The notes under the pieces are model-generated. The model had not been told where the DNA came from, made no database searches, and saw only the letters and a list, made by a program, of their open reading frames with translations. The position numbers and the translations under genes were made by a program. A DNA stretch of 64,000 nucleotides from Dermacentor variabilis (taxonomy: Eukaryota; Arthropoda; Arachnida; Ixodida; Ixodidae). The DNA lies in the NCBI RefSeq assembly GCF_050947875.1, contig NC_134568.1, forward strand, positions 200,616,043-200,680,042, in the 5' to 3' direction. Numbering within the stretch: the first letter of the stretch is position 1; each line of letters begins with the position of its first letter. This document shows, in pieces, positions 54,155 to 64,000 of the stretch.

Positions 54155-55383
54155 CATTCATTGAAATAACTTTATTGAGTGTCCTGCGATTTGGTGGGGT
54201 TGGCCTGGACTCCGCTTAGGTTTCGGCCAAAGGTTGCTGGCCCTTGGCGACGTCCTCGGCTCGCTGGATGGCCCAGAGTTGTTGCTGCAGGTCCGAGCTG
54301 AGGAACGCAGACTCCCAGCGCGCGCAGAGGTTGTCGCTGTTTCAGGCTGCACCACCGTTATCCTGTATTATAGCCGTACATTCCCATAGGATATGCTCCA
54401 GGGTGGCTCTAGAGATGCAATGTCTGCACTTGTCAGTCGTCTATAAGTCTGGGTGTACTAGGTGCATGATAACTTGGCTCGGATAGGATCTGGTCTGTAA
54501 CTGCCGCCATTCGACAGAGTGATTTTTGCTTAATTTTGGGTGTGGCGGTGGGAATGTGCGTCTCTGCAATCTATGGGGTTGTTTAATTTCGTGAAATCTG
54601 GCCATTCGATCTTCCCACTCCCACTCATCGGTAGTCGGTGAGGCCGGGCTAACCGAGGCTCGGTCTGTAAACTCTCGAGTCATGCGGTGCGCCGCCTCAA
54701 TGCTACCGTCTGGTAGTGTGTGAGCGGGTGTCCAGATGAGATCGACACTTTTGTCGTGATTATTAGCTAATTTTAGAAGTCGTAGTGCCTCTGGGGAGAT
54801 TCGACTGTTGGCGAAGTTTCGTATCGCCATCTGGGAATCACTGATGATTATGGCCGCTTGTGTTTGTGCTATCGCTAGCACGATAGCTATTTCCTCTGCG
54901 GTTTCTGCGTGTAGCGTGTGGACTGCAGCACTCGTCGTGCATTTTTCCTCGTAATTTATCACCATTGCTGTGTAGGCGCGCTTGTGTCTGTATCTAGCTG
55001 CGTTTAAAAATGTGGTGTCCTTGCTGTTACCGAATTTCTTCTGTATATTACATGCTCTGCTTTCCCGTCTACCCTGATTGTGGGTGGGATGCCTATTCTT
55101 GGGTATTGGAGGGACAGTTATCATGTCTCTGATGTGTTTGGGCATAGCTACTTTGACGCCATGTTGGGTATGATACTTTATACCTAGGCGATACAATATT
55201 TGCCTACCTGTTTTAGTTTTGGACAGGCGTTCGTATTGGTGTTATTCGTTGTGCCTAAATTAGCTCATCCAGTGTATTGTGGAGACCTAGCTGCAGTAGT
55301 CTATCATTGCTGGTGGTGATGGAGAGTCCGATTGCTTGCTTGTAGATTTTTCTGATTAAGCAGTCTAATTTGCATTTTCCTTA
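54155..55383 (-). pseudogene. LINE ORF2 C-terminus with RNase H domain and 3' UTR
   Basis: The frame 54441-55196 reads HGVKVAMPKHIRDMITVPPI, then an RNase H domain with NAARYRHKRAYTAMV (the first Asp is Asn), HTLHAETAEEIAI (Glu), IIISDSQMAIRNF (Asp) and WTPAHTLPDGSIEAAHRMTR, then WRQLQTRSYPS. The last zinc-type segment (CRHCI...EHILWECTA) and 3' UTR continue in another frame to AATAAAGTTATTT near 54165. Upstream, 55200-55383 adds CLIRKIYKQAIGLSITTSND. The RT part of the same LINE lies at 55909-56606, separated by a nested insertion. Frameshifts and a stop make it inactive. Confidence 0.85.
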
Positions 55384-55908
55384 CGAGTACCATCACACGA
55401 GGACTTTCTAGCCGTGCTCTTCAAGACCGAGCAACTTACATTTCACCCGTAGAACACAGGGATCGATTATTAACATATAATGAAATCACGAAGCATTATT
55501 ATTTAAGCAGAAGGGAATACCCATTGCCACACGGTAAGCTTTGCAGAGCCCAAGCGGTCACATTACGTTTGCTACAGACAAGAACATACCCAAGTCCAGA
55601 TTTTATTAACAGGATCTATCCGGAGAGGGTAACTCAAATCAACTGCATTAAGTGCAATGGCATCATTACTCTTGACCACATGCTTTGGCAGTGCCCCGCG
55701 GCCTTCACAGACTGTGACAAGGAACAAGAATGGTGGCGGCAAATGCTACACAGCGAATCACTCTCTGACCAATTACGGGCAGTCCAGAAGGCCCGCGATG
55801 TGGCTGAAGGACTCGGCCTGACAGTCCCAACGTGGGAGCGGCCCGCGTCAACCTAGGGTTGACCTTCAGGACCCAATAAAGTTCTTCTTACCTTACCTTA
55901 CCATCTTA
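55384..55908 (+). mobile_element. 5'-truncated LINE nested inside another LINE
   Basis: A plus-strand frame stays open from 55385 to the stop at 55854-55856. It reads TRGLSSRALQDRATYISPVE, HRDRLLTYNEITKHYYLSRR, RAQAVTLRLLQTRTYPSPDF and a C-x-x-C...H-x-x-x-x-x-C end (CIKCNGIITLDHMLWQC). This is the ORF2 C-terminus of a LINE related to, but distinct from, its host. The 3' UTR carries AATAAAG and a (TTACC)n tail (55888-55908). Minus-strand LINE sequence continues on both sides (YVAPYLRW on the right, INCLIRK-like on the left). The target duplication is short or hidden in the TTAC repeats. The ORF fragment has no internal stop. Confidence 0.8.
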
Positions 55909-56606
55909 GGTACGGTGCCACGTATACTATTCTGCTCATTACGAACGCTTGGACTAGTCTAAGCAGATTGCCTTCTTTCATTCCACTAAGTCTGTTGGCC
56001 ATTCGTTTAAGTAGTCACATGATTTGAGACGTTATACTGCCTAATTTGTATATGGTCTGTCCATTGTAGCCGTTACTTTCAATGATGAGGCCCAATACTC
56101 TGATCTTGTAAACCTTGTGTATGAGCATGCCATCTGCCGTAGTTAGGTGAATTTGCAAATTGTTTCGTTCCCCGTAGTTGCGTGGTTTTCGGCCATGTCG
56201 CGATGGTACATAAATGAGGAGCTCAATTTTCTCTGTCGAACACGCCAGTCCGGTTCCTATGAGGTATTATTCAACTGCTTCTATTGCGCGTTGTAATGTG
56301 TTTTCAACCTGTCCAACGTTACCATCGCTCACCCAGAGGGTGATATCGTCAGAGTATATGGTATGATTGAGGCCATCTATTTCCTGTAGCTTTGCTGGTA
56401 ATCCGATAAGAGCCAGGTTAAACAGCATCGGTGATATTACTCAACCTTGGGGCGTACCTGCGCTTCTGGTCTGTAGTTCCTCGGAGTTAAGGTCTCCTAT
56501 CTTAATGTGTGCCTTTCTGTTAGCAAGGAAGTCTCGTATATAAATGTATACTCACTGGCCTAGGCCTAGCTCATTTATTCCATTGTATATTCGCATTTCT
56601 AATGTA
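55909..56606 (-). pseudogene. LINE RT region, same LINE as 54155-55383
   Basis: The minus strand reads EMRIYNGINELGLGQ, a stop, VYIYIRDFLANRKAHIKIGD, SAGTPQG, a stop, VISPMLFNLALIGLPA, then NHTIYSDDITLWVSDGNVGQ where YSDD is the Y-x-D-D box, then RVLGLIIESNGYNGQTI, GNLLRLVQAFVMSRIVYVAP and YLRW. The fingers and motif A are missing. The right edge coincides with the mariner at 56607, and I cannot tell whether the LINE continues beyond 57897. Confidence 0.8.
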
Positions 56607-57895
56607 CGAGGGCGAGCGAAATGAAAGTGAGCCAACCCACCCCGCGTAATAATGGTTCGGTTCATTATCTGCCAGGCATGCACGTAGCACACACAGGCAT
56701 CTCTCATTTAGAAAAGGGACACGCAGGAGTGAGGATAAATGTTATTTAATGCTCTCATACACAGGGTTTAACACGGTTGCGGGACATAATGGATGCTCCA
56801 AAAGTTGAACAGCGTGCTGTCGTGAGGTTTTCGACAGCTGAAGGTGTTTCCTAAAAAGAAATTAGTCGCCGTGTGGCTGCCATATACATTGAACATTGCA
56901 TTTAATTGGTCACTGTGAAGCGTTGGAGCAAAGGGTTCTAAGAAGGACGTGAAAGTTGCAAAGACAATCCAAGACCGGGCCAAAACCACCGTGCAATCAC
57001 CCGTAATGCAACTGCAAAGGTTGATGAGCTGATTAGACAAGAACGGAGGATAAGTATCGATGAACTGGCAGAGTGTGTGAACATCTCTCACGGTTCGGTT
57101 CACACCATAATTTATGAACATCTCGGTTATCGGCTCTTGTGTGTGCAATGGATACCCAAGATTTTGAACCACCGCCAGAAGACAGAGGTTCGGCACTGCC
57201 TTGACTCATGTGATCCGGAATCACAACGAGGTTGACGACTTCTTGTCTGCAGTTGTAACCGGGGACGAATCAAGGTGCCACTATTACGAGCCTGAAACAC
57301 AACGGCAATGCTTACAGTGGAAATATTCGGATTCCCCACCCTCAAAGAAAGCAAAGGCCATCATTTCCGTCATAAAGGTTTGGGTGACTTTTCTTTTTCG
57401 ACCGCTAGGGGCCATTACTGATCAAAATTACTGAACTTGGAGAGTCTATCAATCGTTGCCGATATTGTGAAATGCCGGATCGGCTGCGTGTCGCAATCAA
57501 GAAGAAACGACCTGGAAAATTGACAAATGGGGTCATCTTGCTCCACGACAATGCCCGTCCCCATGTCGTTGATATGGTTAATACAAAACTGGCAAAATTC
57601 AAGTAGGAAACGTGGCAAAATGCGCCATACAGCCCAGACCTGTCGCCTTGCGAGTTCCACAATTTGGGGCAATTGAAAAACCGCTCAAGGGAACCAGGTT
57701 CGTGTCGGACGATGACGTGAGAGCGTCAGTTACAGACTTTTTGAAGCAGCAACCCAAGGAGTTTTGTGAGACGGGAATCACGCGACTCGTTAGTCAGTGG
57801 GACAAATGTCTCAATTCTTATCGAGACCACTTTTAAATAAAGTGCCGCATTTGTCATATATTCGCATTGGCTCACTTTCACTTGGCTCGCCCTCG
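56607..57895 (+). mobile_element. mariner transposon, inactive
   Basis: 1289 bp, with terminal inverted repeats CGAGGGCGAGCGAAATGAAA on the left and the reverse complement of CGAGGGCGAGCCAAGTGAAA on the right (two differences in 20). The termini sit next to TA on both sides (56605-56606 and 57896-57897), as Tc1/mariner insertions do. The length is that of a complete mariner. The transposase frame is broken. Confidence 0.9.
56789..57836 (+). pseudogene. mariner transposase (DD34D), multiply broken
   Basis: ATG 56789 begins MDAPKVEQRAVVRF. The N-terminal helix-turn-helix part contains VKRWSKGF, a stop and EGRESCKDNPRPGQ, then RISIDELAECVNISHGSVHT. The catalytic part in shifted frames has VVTGDESRCHYYEPETQR (first Asp), ILLHDNARPHVVDM (second Asp) and a YSPDLSPCEFH-like block (third Asp, about 57630-57660). 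The C-terminus CETGITRLVSQWDKCLNSYR stops at TAA 57834-57836. Early in-frame stops (about 56852, 56903 and 56939) and at least two frameshifts rule out activity. The enzyme would cut and paste the element at TA sites (family knowledge). Confidence 0.9.
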
Positions 57896-57897
57896 TA

Positions 57898-59888
57898 TAT
57901 TTTGCAGAACTCCTGCTTTATATATGTGCTCTCTGTTGCGACCATAATGTCGGTGCAATTACTAACAATCCACGGCCCGTGACAGCTCCTCCAGCGTAAT
58001 ACATTGAAACGAAGGACAGCGTCATTGAGATTTTTCCCTGGCCGTTGCATATGTACAAAAATGTAAACAAGTTTCTTGGATGACAAAGTTTTATTAAAAT
58101 ATTTGTCCTGAACTTCTTCATTTCACGGCCTTTACATTTTTCATATCAGCGGCATGCACTGCTTTGCTGGTTTCGAACTGATATAGTTCTAAAGTTCGTA
58201 TTATGCAAAGTTCTAAAGCTCTGATGTATGATAAAGTTCGAATGAGTTCCTATGTTCGTACATTTTACTAGTCTTGACAGTGCGTAGCGTTCAAAAATTC
58301 GTTTGCAGCATCTTTGGCAATTACAATGCAGTTATTATTCATGTATTTGATCCCTCGACAAATTCTATAAGGAGGAGAACGAGCTGTAACGGGAGCCCCC
58401 CTCGCCCAAACGAAATTTCTGGCTACGCTACTGGTTATATCCATAGCGTTTGTAATAAAGAATAAAGACTTAAATGAAGCGTGCATTAACTCACCATTGG
58501 CATGCGCGCTATTTGACAGCATCCTGTGCAAAACCAGTCGACAAAGATATTTAAAGTTTAGAAATTTTTGATATTCATTTTCGACTTAAAGCGCACACAT
58601 CTTTCGAGTCGCGAATATCAGACTTTATATGTATAAAATAATAGACCATGCAAGTTGGAATACGTACGAAGCAACTGATCAACACTATTGCTCACTCGTA
58701 TACTGCGTGTAAACCTCTCGCGGTGGCTCTCTCACTACCAGCGCAATGAAATAACTTTTCTTTATTGCGGCAGACGATGCGCGAGTTTTTCACATAACGA
58801 TGACAATCGTCTGCGTCCCATATAAACTGAAGGTTCCTCGAAGTTCAATACTTCGACAGCAACTGTTCGGGAAGCCTCAATGTGACGATGCAGCGTATAC
58901 TAGGCGCGGAGTTTCTTTACATTTCACGACAGGCAAATATTACGTAACGGTTTTGAGAAAACTTACAAACGGCTGAAAGACTGCTTTCCAGCGTGATCAA
59001 ACCGACCGCACAAAGCGCAAACGGCATCTTACATATCGCATACTGGACTTTGCTTCGGCGTACTATGCTTACTATACGTCCTATACGTCTGCACAACAGA
59101 TTATTGGCCCTGACCCACCTTAATTATGAAAAGTCGCGCAAATATATATCAAAACCCACTCCCGTGTGTGATGTACTCCAGCTCTCGCGGCTCATACACG
59201 GCATCCTAGAACCGACTGCTGCACTATGGTACTTTCGATGCAGCGGCGGTGATTCCTAGAAAGGGCGCCGCAGTAGGCCCTCGAGGCGAATAGTGGCCAC
59301 CCTACCAGTAGTGGGATAGAAACTGCCAGTACAAAGGAGTGTGTAAACGGAAAAAGTAATCATATAGTGGTCATTGACACGAAGGAAGGCGTCGTGAAGA
59401 AAGGCAGCCATAAGGCTTAGAAACAAAGGAGAAAAGTGGGTGGTGGAGGTCGATTGAAGGGGGAAGAGAGGCGGGAGCAGTGGCTGAAGAGGTCAACTGA
59501 CAGAAAAGACGTGGAGGATAAAAGTGCTGTGCGAGGTGGGCTGCACCTTACGTCAGTAAGAGAATACCTGTCCGTGTCTTGTAGCGTGGCTTTTCGCACG
59601 TGGCGAGCATATTAGCTCATACGTGGCGTCAAGAAGGTGGCATAGATATTTATACTCTCAACGGAAGGAAGTGTCTGGTACCAGAGTCTACCGGACACCT
59701 TTGAGGTCAATTTCCTTATTTAATCTCTTCACATTGCCTCTTTCTTTCCAATGGCAGAAAAATTCTTAGCAAAATAATGTAGCTATCTGCAGTGGCCACT
59801 GCGTTCTGAAAACATTCACTTTATCAATGTAGCGTTCGCCAGCTGGCTAATGTAGTATGTACTATTACAGGTGCTGCTGCTCAACACT
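57898..59888. other. No gene recognised
   Basis: About 2 kb. It includes a copy of the short GTAGCGTAGCCAGAAATTT-type repeat (58395-58436, minus). Open frames at 57811-58086, 58993-59259 and 59417-59599 carry no recognised domain. Confidence 0.45.
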
Positions 59889-59973
59889 TCTGTGCCCGCC
59901 GCAGTAGCTTGACGGTTGTGGCATTGCTCGAGGTCGCGGGTTCAATCCCAACCGTGGCAGCCGCATTTCGACG
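59889..59973 (+). mobile_element. Truncated SINE head
   Basis: The tRNA-like part of the Ruka-type SINE: CCCGCCGCAGTAGC, GGTTGTGGCATTGCTCGAGG and GGTCGCGGGTTCAATCCC, ending at GCATTTCGACGGGAG. The body is replaced by simple sequence. Confidence 0.8.
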
Positions 59974-60080
59974 GGAGATATATATATATATATAGAGAGA
60001 GATAGAGAGATAAAAAAAGAAGATAGGAAAGGCAGGGAGGTTAACCAGACACACGTCCGGTTTCCTACTCTGCACTGTAA
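59974..60080. repeat. (TA)n(GA)n simple repeat and short LINE-tail fragment
   Basis: TA and GA dinucleotide runs at about 59977-60012. They are followed by GGCAGGGAGGTTAACCAG, similar to the 3' UTR of the LINE at 7.63 kb. Confidence 0.7.
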
Positions 60081-60600
60081 GTAACTCAGGGGACCAATTG
60101 CAATGCATGCTCACTGACCTGGAGAGGCAAATCAGAAGGGTGGGTCTAAAAATTAACCTGCAGAAAACTAAAATAATGCTTAACAGTCTCGGAAGAGAAC
60201 AGCAGTTGACAGTAGGTAGCGACGCACTGGAAGTGGTAAGGGAATACATCTACTTAGGGCAGGTAGTGACGGCGGATCCGGATCATGAGACGGAAATAAT
60301 CAGAAGAATAAGAATGGGCTGGGTGCGTTTGGCAGGCATTCTCAGATCATGAACAGCAGGTTGCCATTATCCCTCAAGAGAAAAGGGTATAACAGCTGTG
60401 TCTTACCAGTACTCACCTATGGGGCAGAAACCTGGAGGCTTACGAAATCCTACACGATTATTCATGTTTATCACTGGGCACGTGGGGGCTTAGAAATATT
60501 GAAGAGCAGAATATGTCTTTCATGGCCAAGCGATGAGTTTGAAGCTCGCTTGACGTTGTTCGGCTGCGTCACATGAACATTCGTCCAAGAGGCGAACCGT
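60081..60600 (+). mobile_element. RTE-like LINE fragment (RT thumb and C-terminus)
   Basis: The frame 60098-60352 reads LTDLERQIRRVGLKINLQKT (after motif C), KIMLNSLGREQQLTVGSDAL and EYIYLGQVVTADPDHETEII, then RRIRMGW. The next frame (60349-60576) gives LPLSLKRKGYNSCVLPVLTY then GAETWRLTK. These are consecutive blocks of RTE/BovB-type ORF2. One frameshift separates them. Both truncated ends are abrupt. The element at 36.7 kb carries the same LTYGAETWRLTK block. Confidence 0.85.
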
Positions 60601-61639
60601 AGCAATACGGAATCATACGGGACAGAATAAGCTTATGGGCGGAAGTATGTTCCTGACTGCGCTGTTTCCACGCTGTGTCGTTTCTGAATGCCCTGACAAC
60701 GGAAACGCCGTTATGTAAAATATCGCCATTGTCTACATTGGGGCATCACCCTGGATAGTATTGCGAAGTGCATAAGTGAAATTATGAAGGAAAACTACAC
60801 GGTCCCTCATTCTAAATAGCTATGCACAGGATATTGCCTCTGCGTCCACTTTGTTTTCCTATGCGTGCTGCTGAAGGAAGACGAAGGAGCTGCAGGAGGT
60901 TTCCTATTTTATGAACTCCGAGCTACTGGAGCTGTTTAGTGTCAAGAACTCAATAAGCTCATTTGCGTAGTCATTGCGCTGTCGACTGTCATAAAAACGC
61001 ATCGAACTGCATTAAGGAAGTTAAGAGGAACATAACTATAAAAACGGTGCAAGAGCTGTGTTTTTGTTGCCATGTAAAAATACGTGTCAAGAACTGGCAT
61101 TCGCTCTGTTTGTTTCTCGATGGGAAAATGTGTTGCTCATAATATGTTTAATAAGCTGCTTCATTAATAACCATAGATGTGACCACTTGCCGGCATGGAT
61201 GTATTGCCTATCGCAGATTGCTGTTGCCATAGAGTGAAAGATTCAGTGATGCCCGGAAAGGTTCCATTCAGAAATGTTTCGAATTCCTGACCTGGATTCG
61301 TTGCCCTGGATACACGTACGGCATGCTGCTTCACTCTGCAGTCAGCATTTGCGCCCACGGTAACGCACTCTCTTACGGAATGCGCATCAGCGCACAGAAG
61401 ATGGGGCACCGAAATACCGACCCCATGTGGACTCGGCCTACTGGCTGTCAGCGTTTCACGGTGCTCAGAACATTCAGCATAACCGCAATATTACAACAAG
61501 CTCGAAGATCTCAAGATCATTGCTTTCCCGATTTGTGTTTTGTTTATTTCCCCACTTTTTTTCTTCTTTCTCTGTCTCTCTCTTATTCTATACTCTTTCC
61601 GCCTTCTCGATAGCATTTCATATTGTACCCTGTCATCGA
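60601..61639. other. No gene recognised
   Basis: Unassigned DNA. The open frames at 61164-61409 and 61323-61613 lack domains. Confidence 0.45.
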
Positions 61640-62240
61640 ATATCCAGAAGAATGCCAAGTTAATATTAATCCATAAGAAACTTGACGTTCAGGATATGAA
61701 AAATTATAGGCCCATTAGCTTGCGCTCCGTATCACAGAAAATATCACAAAGGTAATTTTGAGTACAATTAGAGCAACTGTCGGCTTCTTTCAGCCCAGAA
61801 AATCAACGATGCATCACATTCATTCCATTTATCAGGTGCATACCTAATTGTTCTTGCCTGGAAAATATAATCAGCCTCTATATAGTTTACAGAAATTAAG
61901 AGAAATGCGTTTGATTCATTAGAAATACCAGCAGCTATAAAGCGACTGCGTAGTCAAGTAATAGGGGCAGTATCCATGAATATCTTTGGAATATGTGCAG
62001 GAGATTCCAGAGCTAGAATATTTCTTCCCAAGAAAGGCAACAAAATACCGATTTAGAAGGGTGCGAGCAAGGTTACACAATCTCTCGAATCACATCCACT
62101 GCCTGCTTGAAATAAGTATTGAAATTGTTAGATGGAGAAAGCTCAAGTGTGAGGGTTAATCTCGGCACCCTTGAGTTTGCAGTTGACATGTCTGTTCAAC
62201 AACGCTGAAGGTGACTCAAAACAATAGATCACAAAAAAGT
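61640..62240 (+). mobile_element. RTE-like LINE fragment (RT fingers and palm), decayed
   Basis: Reads LILIHKKLDVQDMKNYRPIS (fingers, about 61660-61720), RATVGFFQPRKSTMHHIHSI (about 61770-61830), AFDSLEIPAAIKRLRSQVIG (motif A region, about 61910-61965) and at about 62175 EFAVDM in place of a YADD-type box. The block order is RTE-like, with many stops. It overlaps none of the blocks in the 60.1-60.6 kb fragment and lies downstream of it, so the two are rearranged or separate insertions. Confidence 0.65.
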
Positions 62241-64000
62241 CAATGAACAAAATTTAACAGAAGAGTTGAGGATTGATGTGAGAAACAATAGTTTGTGATT
62301 GGTAGTCAGCCTCTTGAAGCTTTAAAAACGCACACTTATTCTAGGTAAAAAAAAAAAAAACACGAATTTCAGCTCATATGACACCCACTCCCGAGTCATA
62401 ACCGGCAGCTCTCCTACTTCCTAGAAAAGTTTACGACCGGCGATAATAACCATGAAATTTGGAATTAACCATCAAAAAGAAGTTACGTGAGGATGCAACG
62501 AGTGATGGAACAAAAATGACAGGCGTAACGTTTATAGTCAGGAAGACGGCTACGTGGATTAGACAGCAAACGGGCGTAACTGCAGCATTCTAGTTTATAT
62601 AAAGAGGAATACTTGGAGTTAAGCAGATCTTGTAACGCATATAGAGAATATAATGGGTGGTTTATTAGTTACAGAATGGGTGCCAAGAGAAGCGAAATGC
62701 AGTCGACCCCAAACATTTCCATCTACCGGCGGACATGGCAGTCAGCTTAGGGAGAACATTGCGCTGTGTGCAAGTTTGCGTGCTCCTTGCCACCGTGCAT
62801 GTCCGCTCCTTTACAAGGCAGAGCCTGTCTCGAACCTTCTTATTGCCCGTGGACAGGTCAGCTGACTGTGTCTCCGAGCGACACAAATAACGACAGCAAT
62901 AAAAAGGACGTGACGAGCCGTGAAGATTGCTCTCTTGCTTTATTTCCTGACTGGAACTTCTGTTTGCTTGATACATTCCCGTTTGCTTTTGATGTTTGGC
63001 TTAATATGCAATTAATTGTTGAGTTAGGTGTGCCAAACAAAAGCGTCACTACAACTTCTTGGCCGGCACCAACCCGATGCATTGGGGTTCTCGGGGGTCT
63101 CCGTCTGGCAGAGAGACGTCCATGCGCCCTTCATCGACCAACCTCGTTGTCCATAGCAACGTCTCTTTTGCGGTGTTCCTGCATATTGTCACACCGCTAC
63201 CACCACAATATCCATAAGAATACACTCATGCTATTATAAATTTTTTGAACGCAAAAAAAAAACGGAATTACTCGGATATTTTTTTTACTAACGCTCAGGT
63301 GCGCAAAGTGAGATTATCACTTAACACACTACGGCCTGGTGAAGAGTAAGATATATTAAAAAATGGCTGGCACATGAACTAAATATAAGCAAGGGAAACC
63401 AGTGAGCTGTCGAGATGCACAAGCAAACTACGTGACCCCTTATACATATATAGTGACATACTTGGCATCAGCATGAAAATACACAGACAAAGCACAAGGT
63501 TAGCTCTGCGTCTTGTGTTTCTTATTACGCGTCTGTGCCTTTTCTCGCCGCAACGACATATGTAACCCTAATAACGCACCAAATTATATACTATGCTAAG
63601 CTTATAGTGGCTTCGTACCCTGATTAGGCAAAACACTTTCGCTGGCGCTGATTAAATTGTGGAAAACATTTTTTGAGGACATATTGTTATCCACTGTGTT
63701 CAGGCGTGGTATGGGAAAATGTAGCTTATACTATACGATTCTATCTTAAAACGAGGACCTTATGATTTTGCGTGTGATATACAGAGCTCATAGACTGCAA
63801 ATTAAAAAAGAGAACGCATGACTCTATATACCAGCGCAAGCATGTCAAACCATGAAGCCTGCCAGCACACCCGTATGACATTGGGAGAATGTATGAAATA
63901 AGCTTTGGGGCGTTGTAGAGGTTTCGCTTACCGTCAGCGCTTGCATACCTGCACTGCAGGTGGCACGGGTTAGCAGAATGGTTATTGCTGAATGTTGCCT
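62241..64000. other. No gene recognised
   Basis: A poly-A run lies at about 62346-62361. The open frame 62766-63239 (+) has no recognisable domain. Confidence 0.45.

Noticed and set aside
62766..63239. 157-codon plus-strand open frame
   Set aside because: No motif is recognisable. It contains low-complexity and compositional stretches only.

Overview
The window looks like repeat-rich intergenic DNA of a hard tick (Ixodidae). The tRNA-derived SINEs match the tick Ruka-type consensus as I remember it. The LINE ORF2 proteins, the RTE 3' ends and several GC-rich repeats are also types I associate with tick genomes. I find no convincing host gene, rRNA, functional tRNA, CRISPR array or bacterial-type operon. 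The supported content is almost all transposable elements, most of them broken. No species is named, and family names rest on motifs rather than database searches.

Layout. 1-8.9 kb: relics of several LINEs (ORF2 tail at 1-418, CR1-like 3' end at 1130-1843, two decayed RT-bearing relics at 4888-5560 and 5800-7460, an RNase H-bearing LINE tail at 7627-8886), one of them split by a piggyBac-type MITE (TTAA-flanked, 6085-6610). 9620-9975: a diverged solo LTR of the Ty3/gypsy family found further on. 10.7-12.7 kb: two 5'-truncated LINE copies on the minus strand.

12.66-34.2 kb: the centrepiece. A single minus-strand LINE, with an SGNH-hydrolase-like ORF1 and an endonuclease/RT ORF2, has been split by three LTR retrotransposons. 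Ty3/gypsy copy A (12824-18769, minus) and copy B (22457-28427, plus) are near-identical inverted copies. A gag-only, apparently non-autonomous LTR element C (28829-33161, plus) lies beside them. The LINE segment between A and B (18770-22456) is inverted relative to both LINE ends. The 4-bp target-site duplications match only when exchanged between A and B (TTAT with TTAT, ATAT with ATAT). This is the footprint of an inversion by recombination between two inverted retrotransposons, or of an assembly mis-orientation that imitates one. The inverted segment also holds a 259-bp tandem triplication, a long hairpin and an interspersed repeat.

34.5-44.6 kb: GC-rich repeats, a second copy of a small GRPR-motif ORF repeat (35591-36181), an RTE 3' end (36656-37195), and a long degenerate CR1-like LINE on the minus strand (40250-44600). 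The CR1-like LINE has a 2A-like motif at the start of ORF1 and 255-bp tandem 5' monomers. 44.9-51.8 kb: SINEs, one with a perfect 14-bp target duplication, an RTE endonuclease relic, a (CTG)20 tract and a LINE 3' end. 53.6-57.9 kb: a GC-rich repeat, then an RNase H LINE on the minus strand carrying a nested plus-strand LINE and next to a mariner (56607-57895). 59.9-62.2 kb: a truncated SINE and two RTE fragments. The last 1.7 kb shows nothing I can name.

Almost no gene here works with another. The exceptions are gag and pol inside copy B, where pol overlaps gag in the -1 frame and is broken by one nonsense codon. The window is best read as a stratigraphy of nested insertions.
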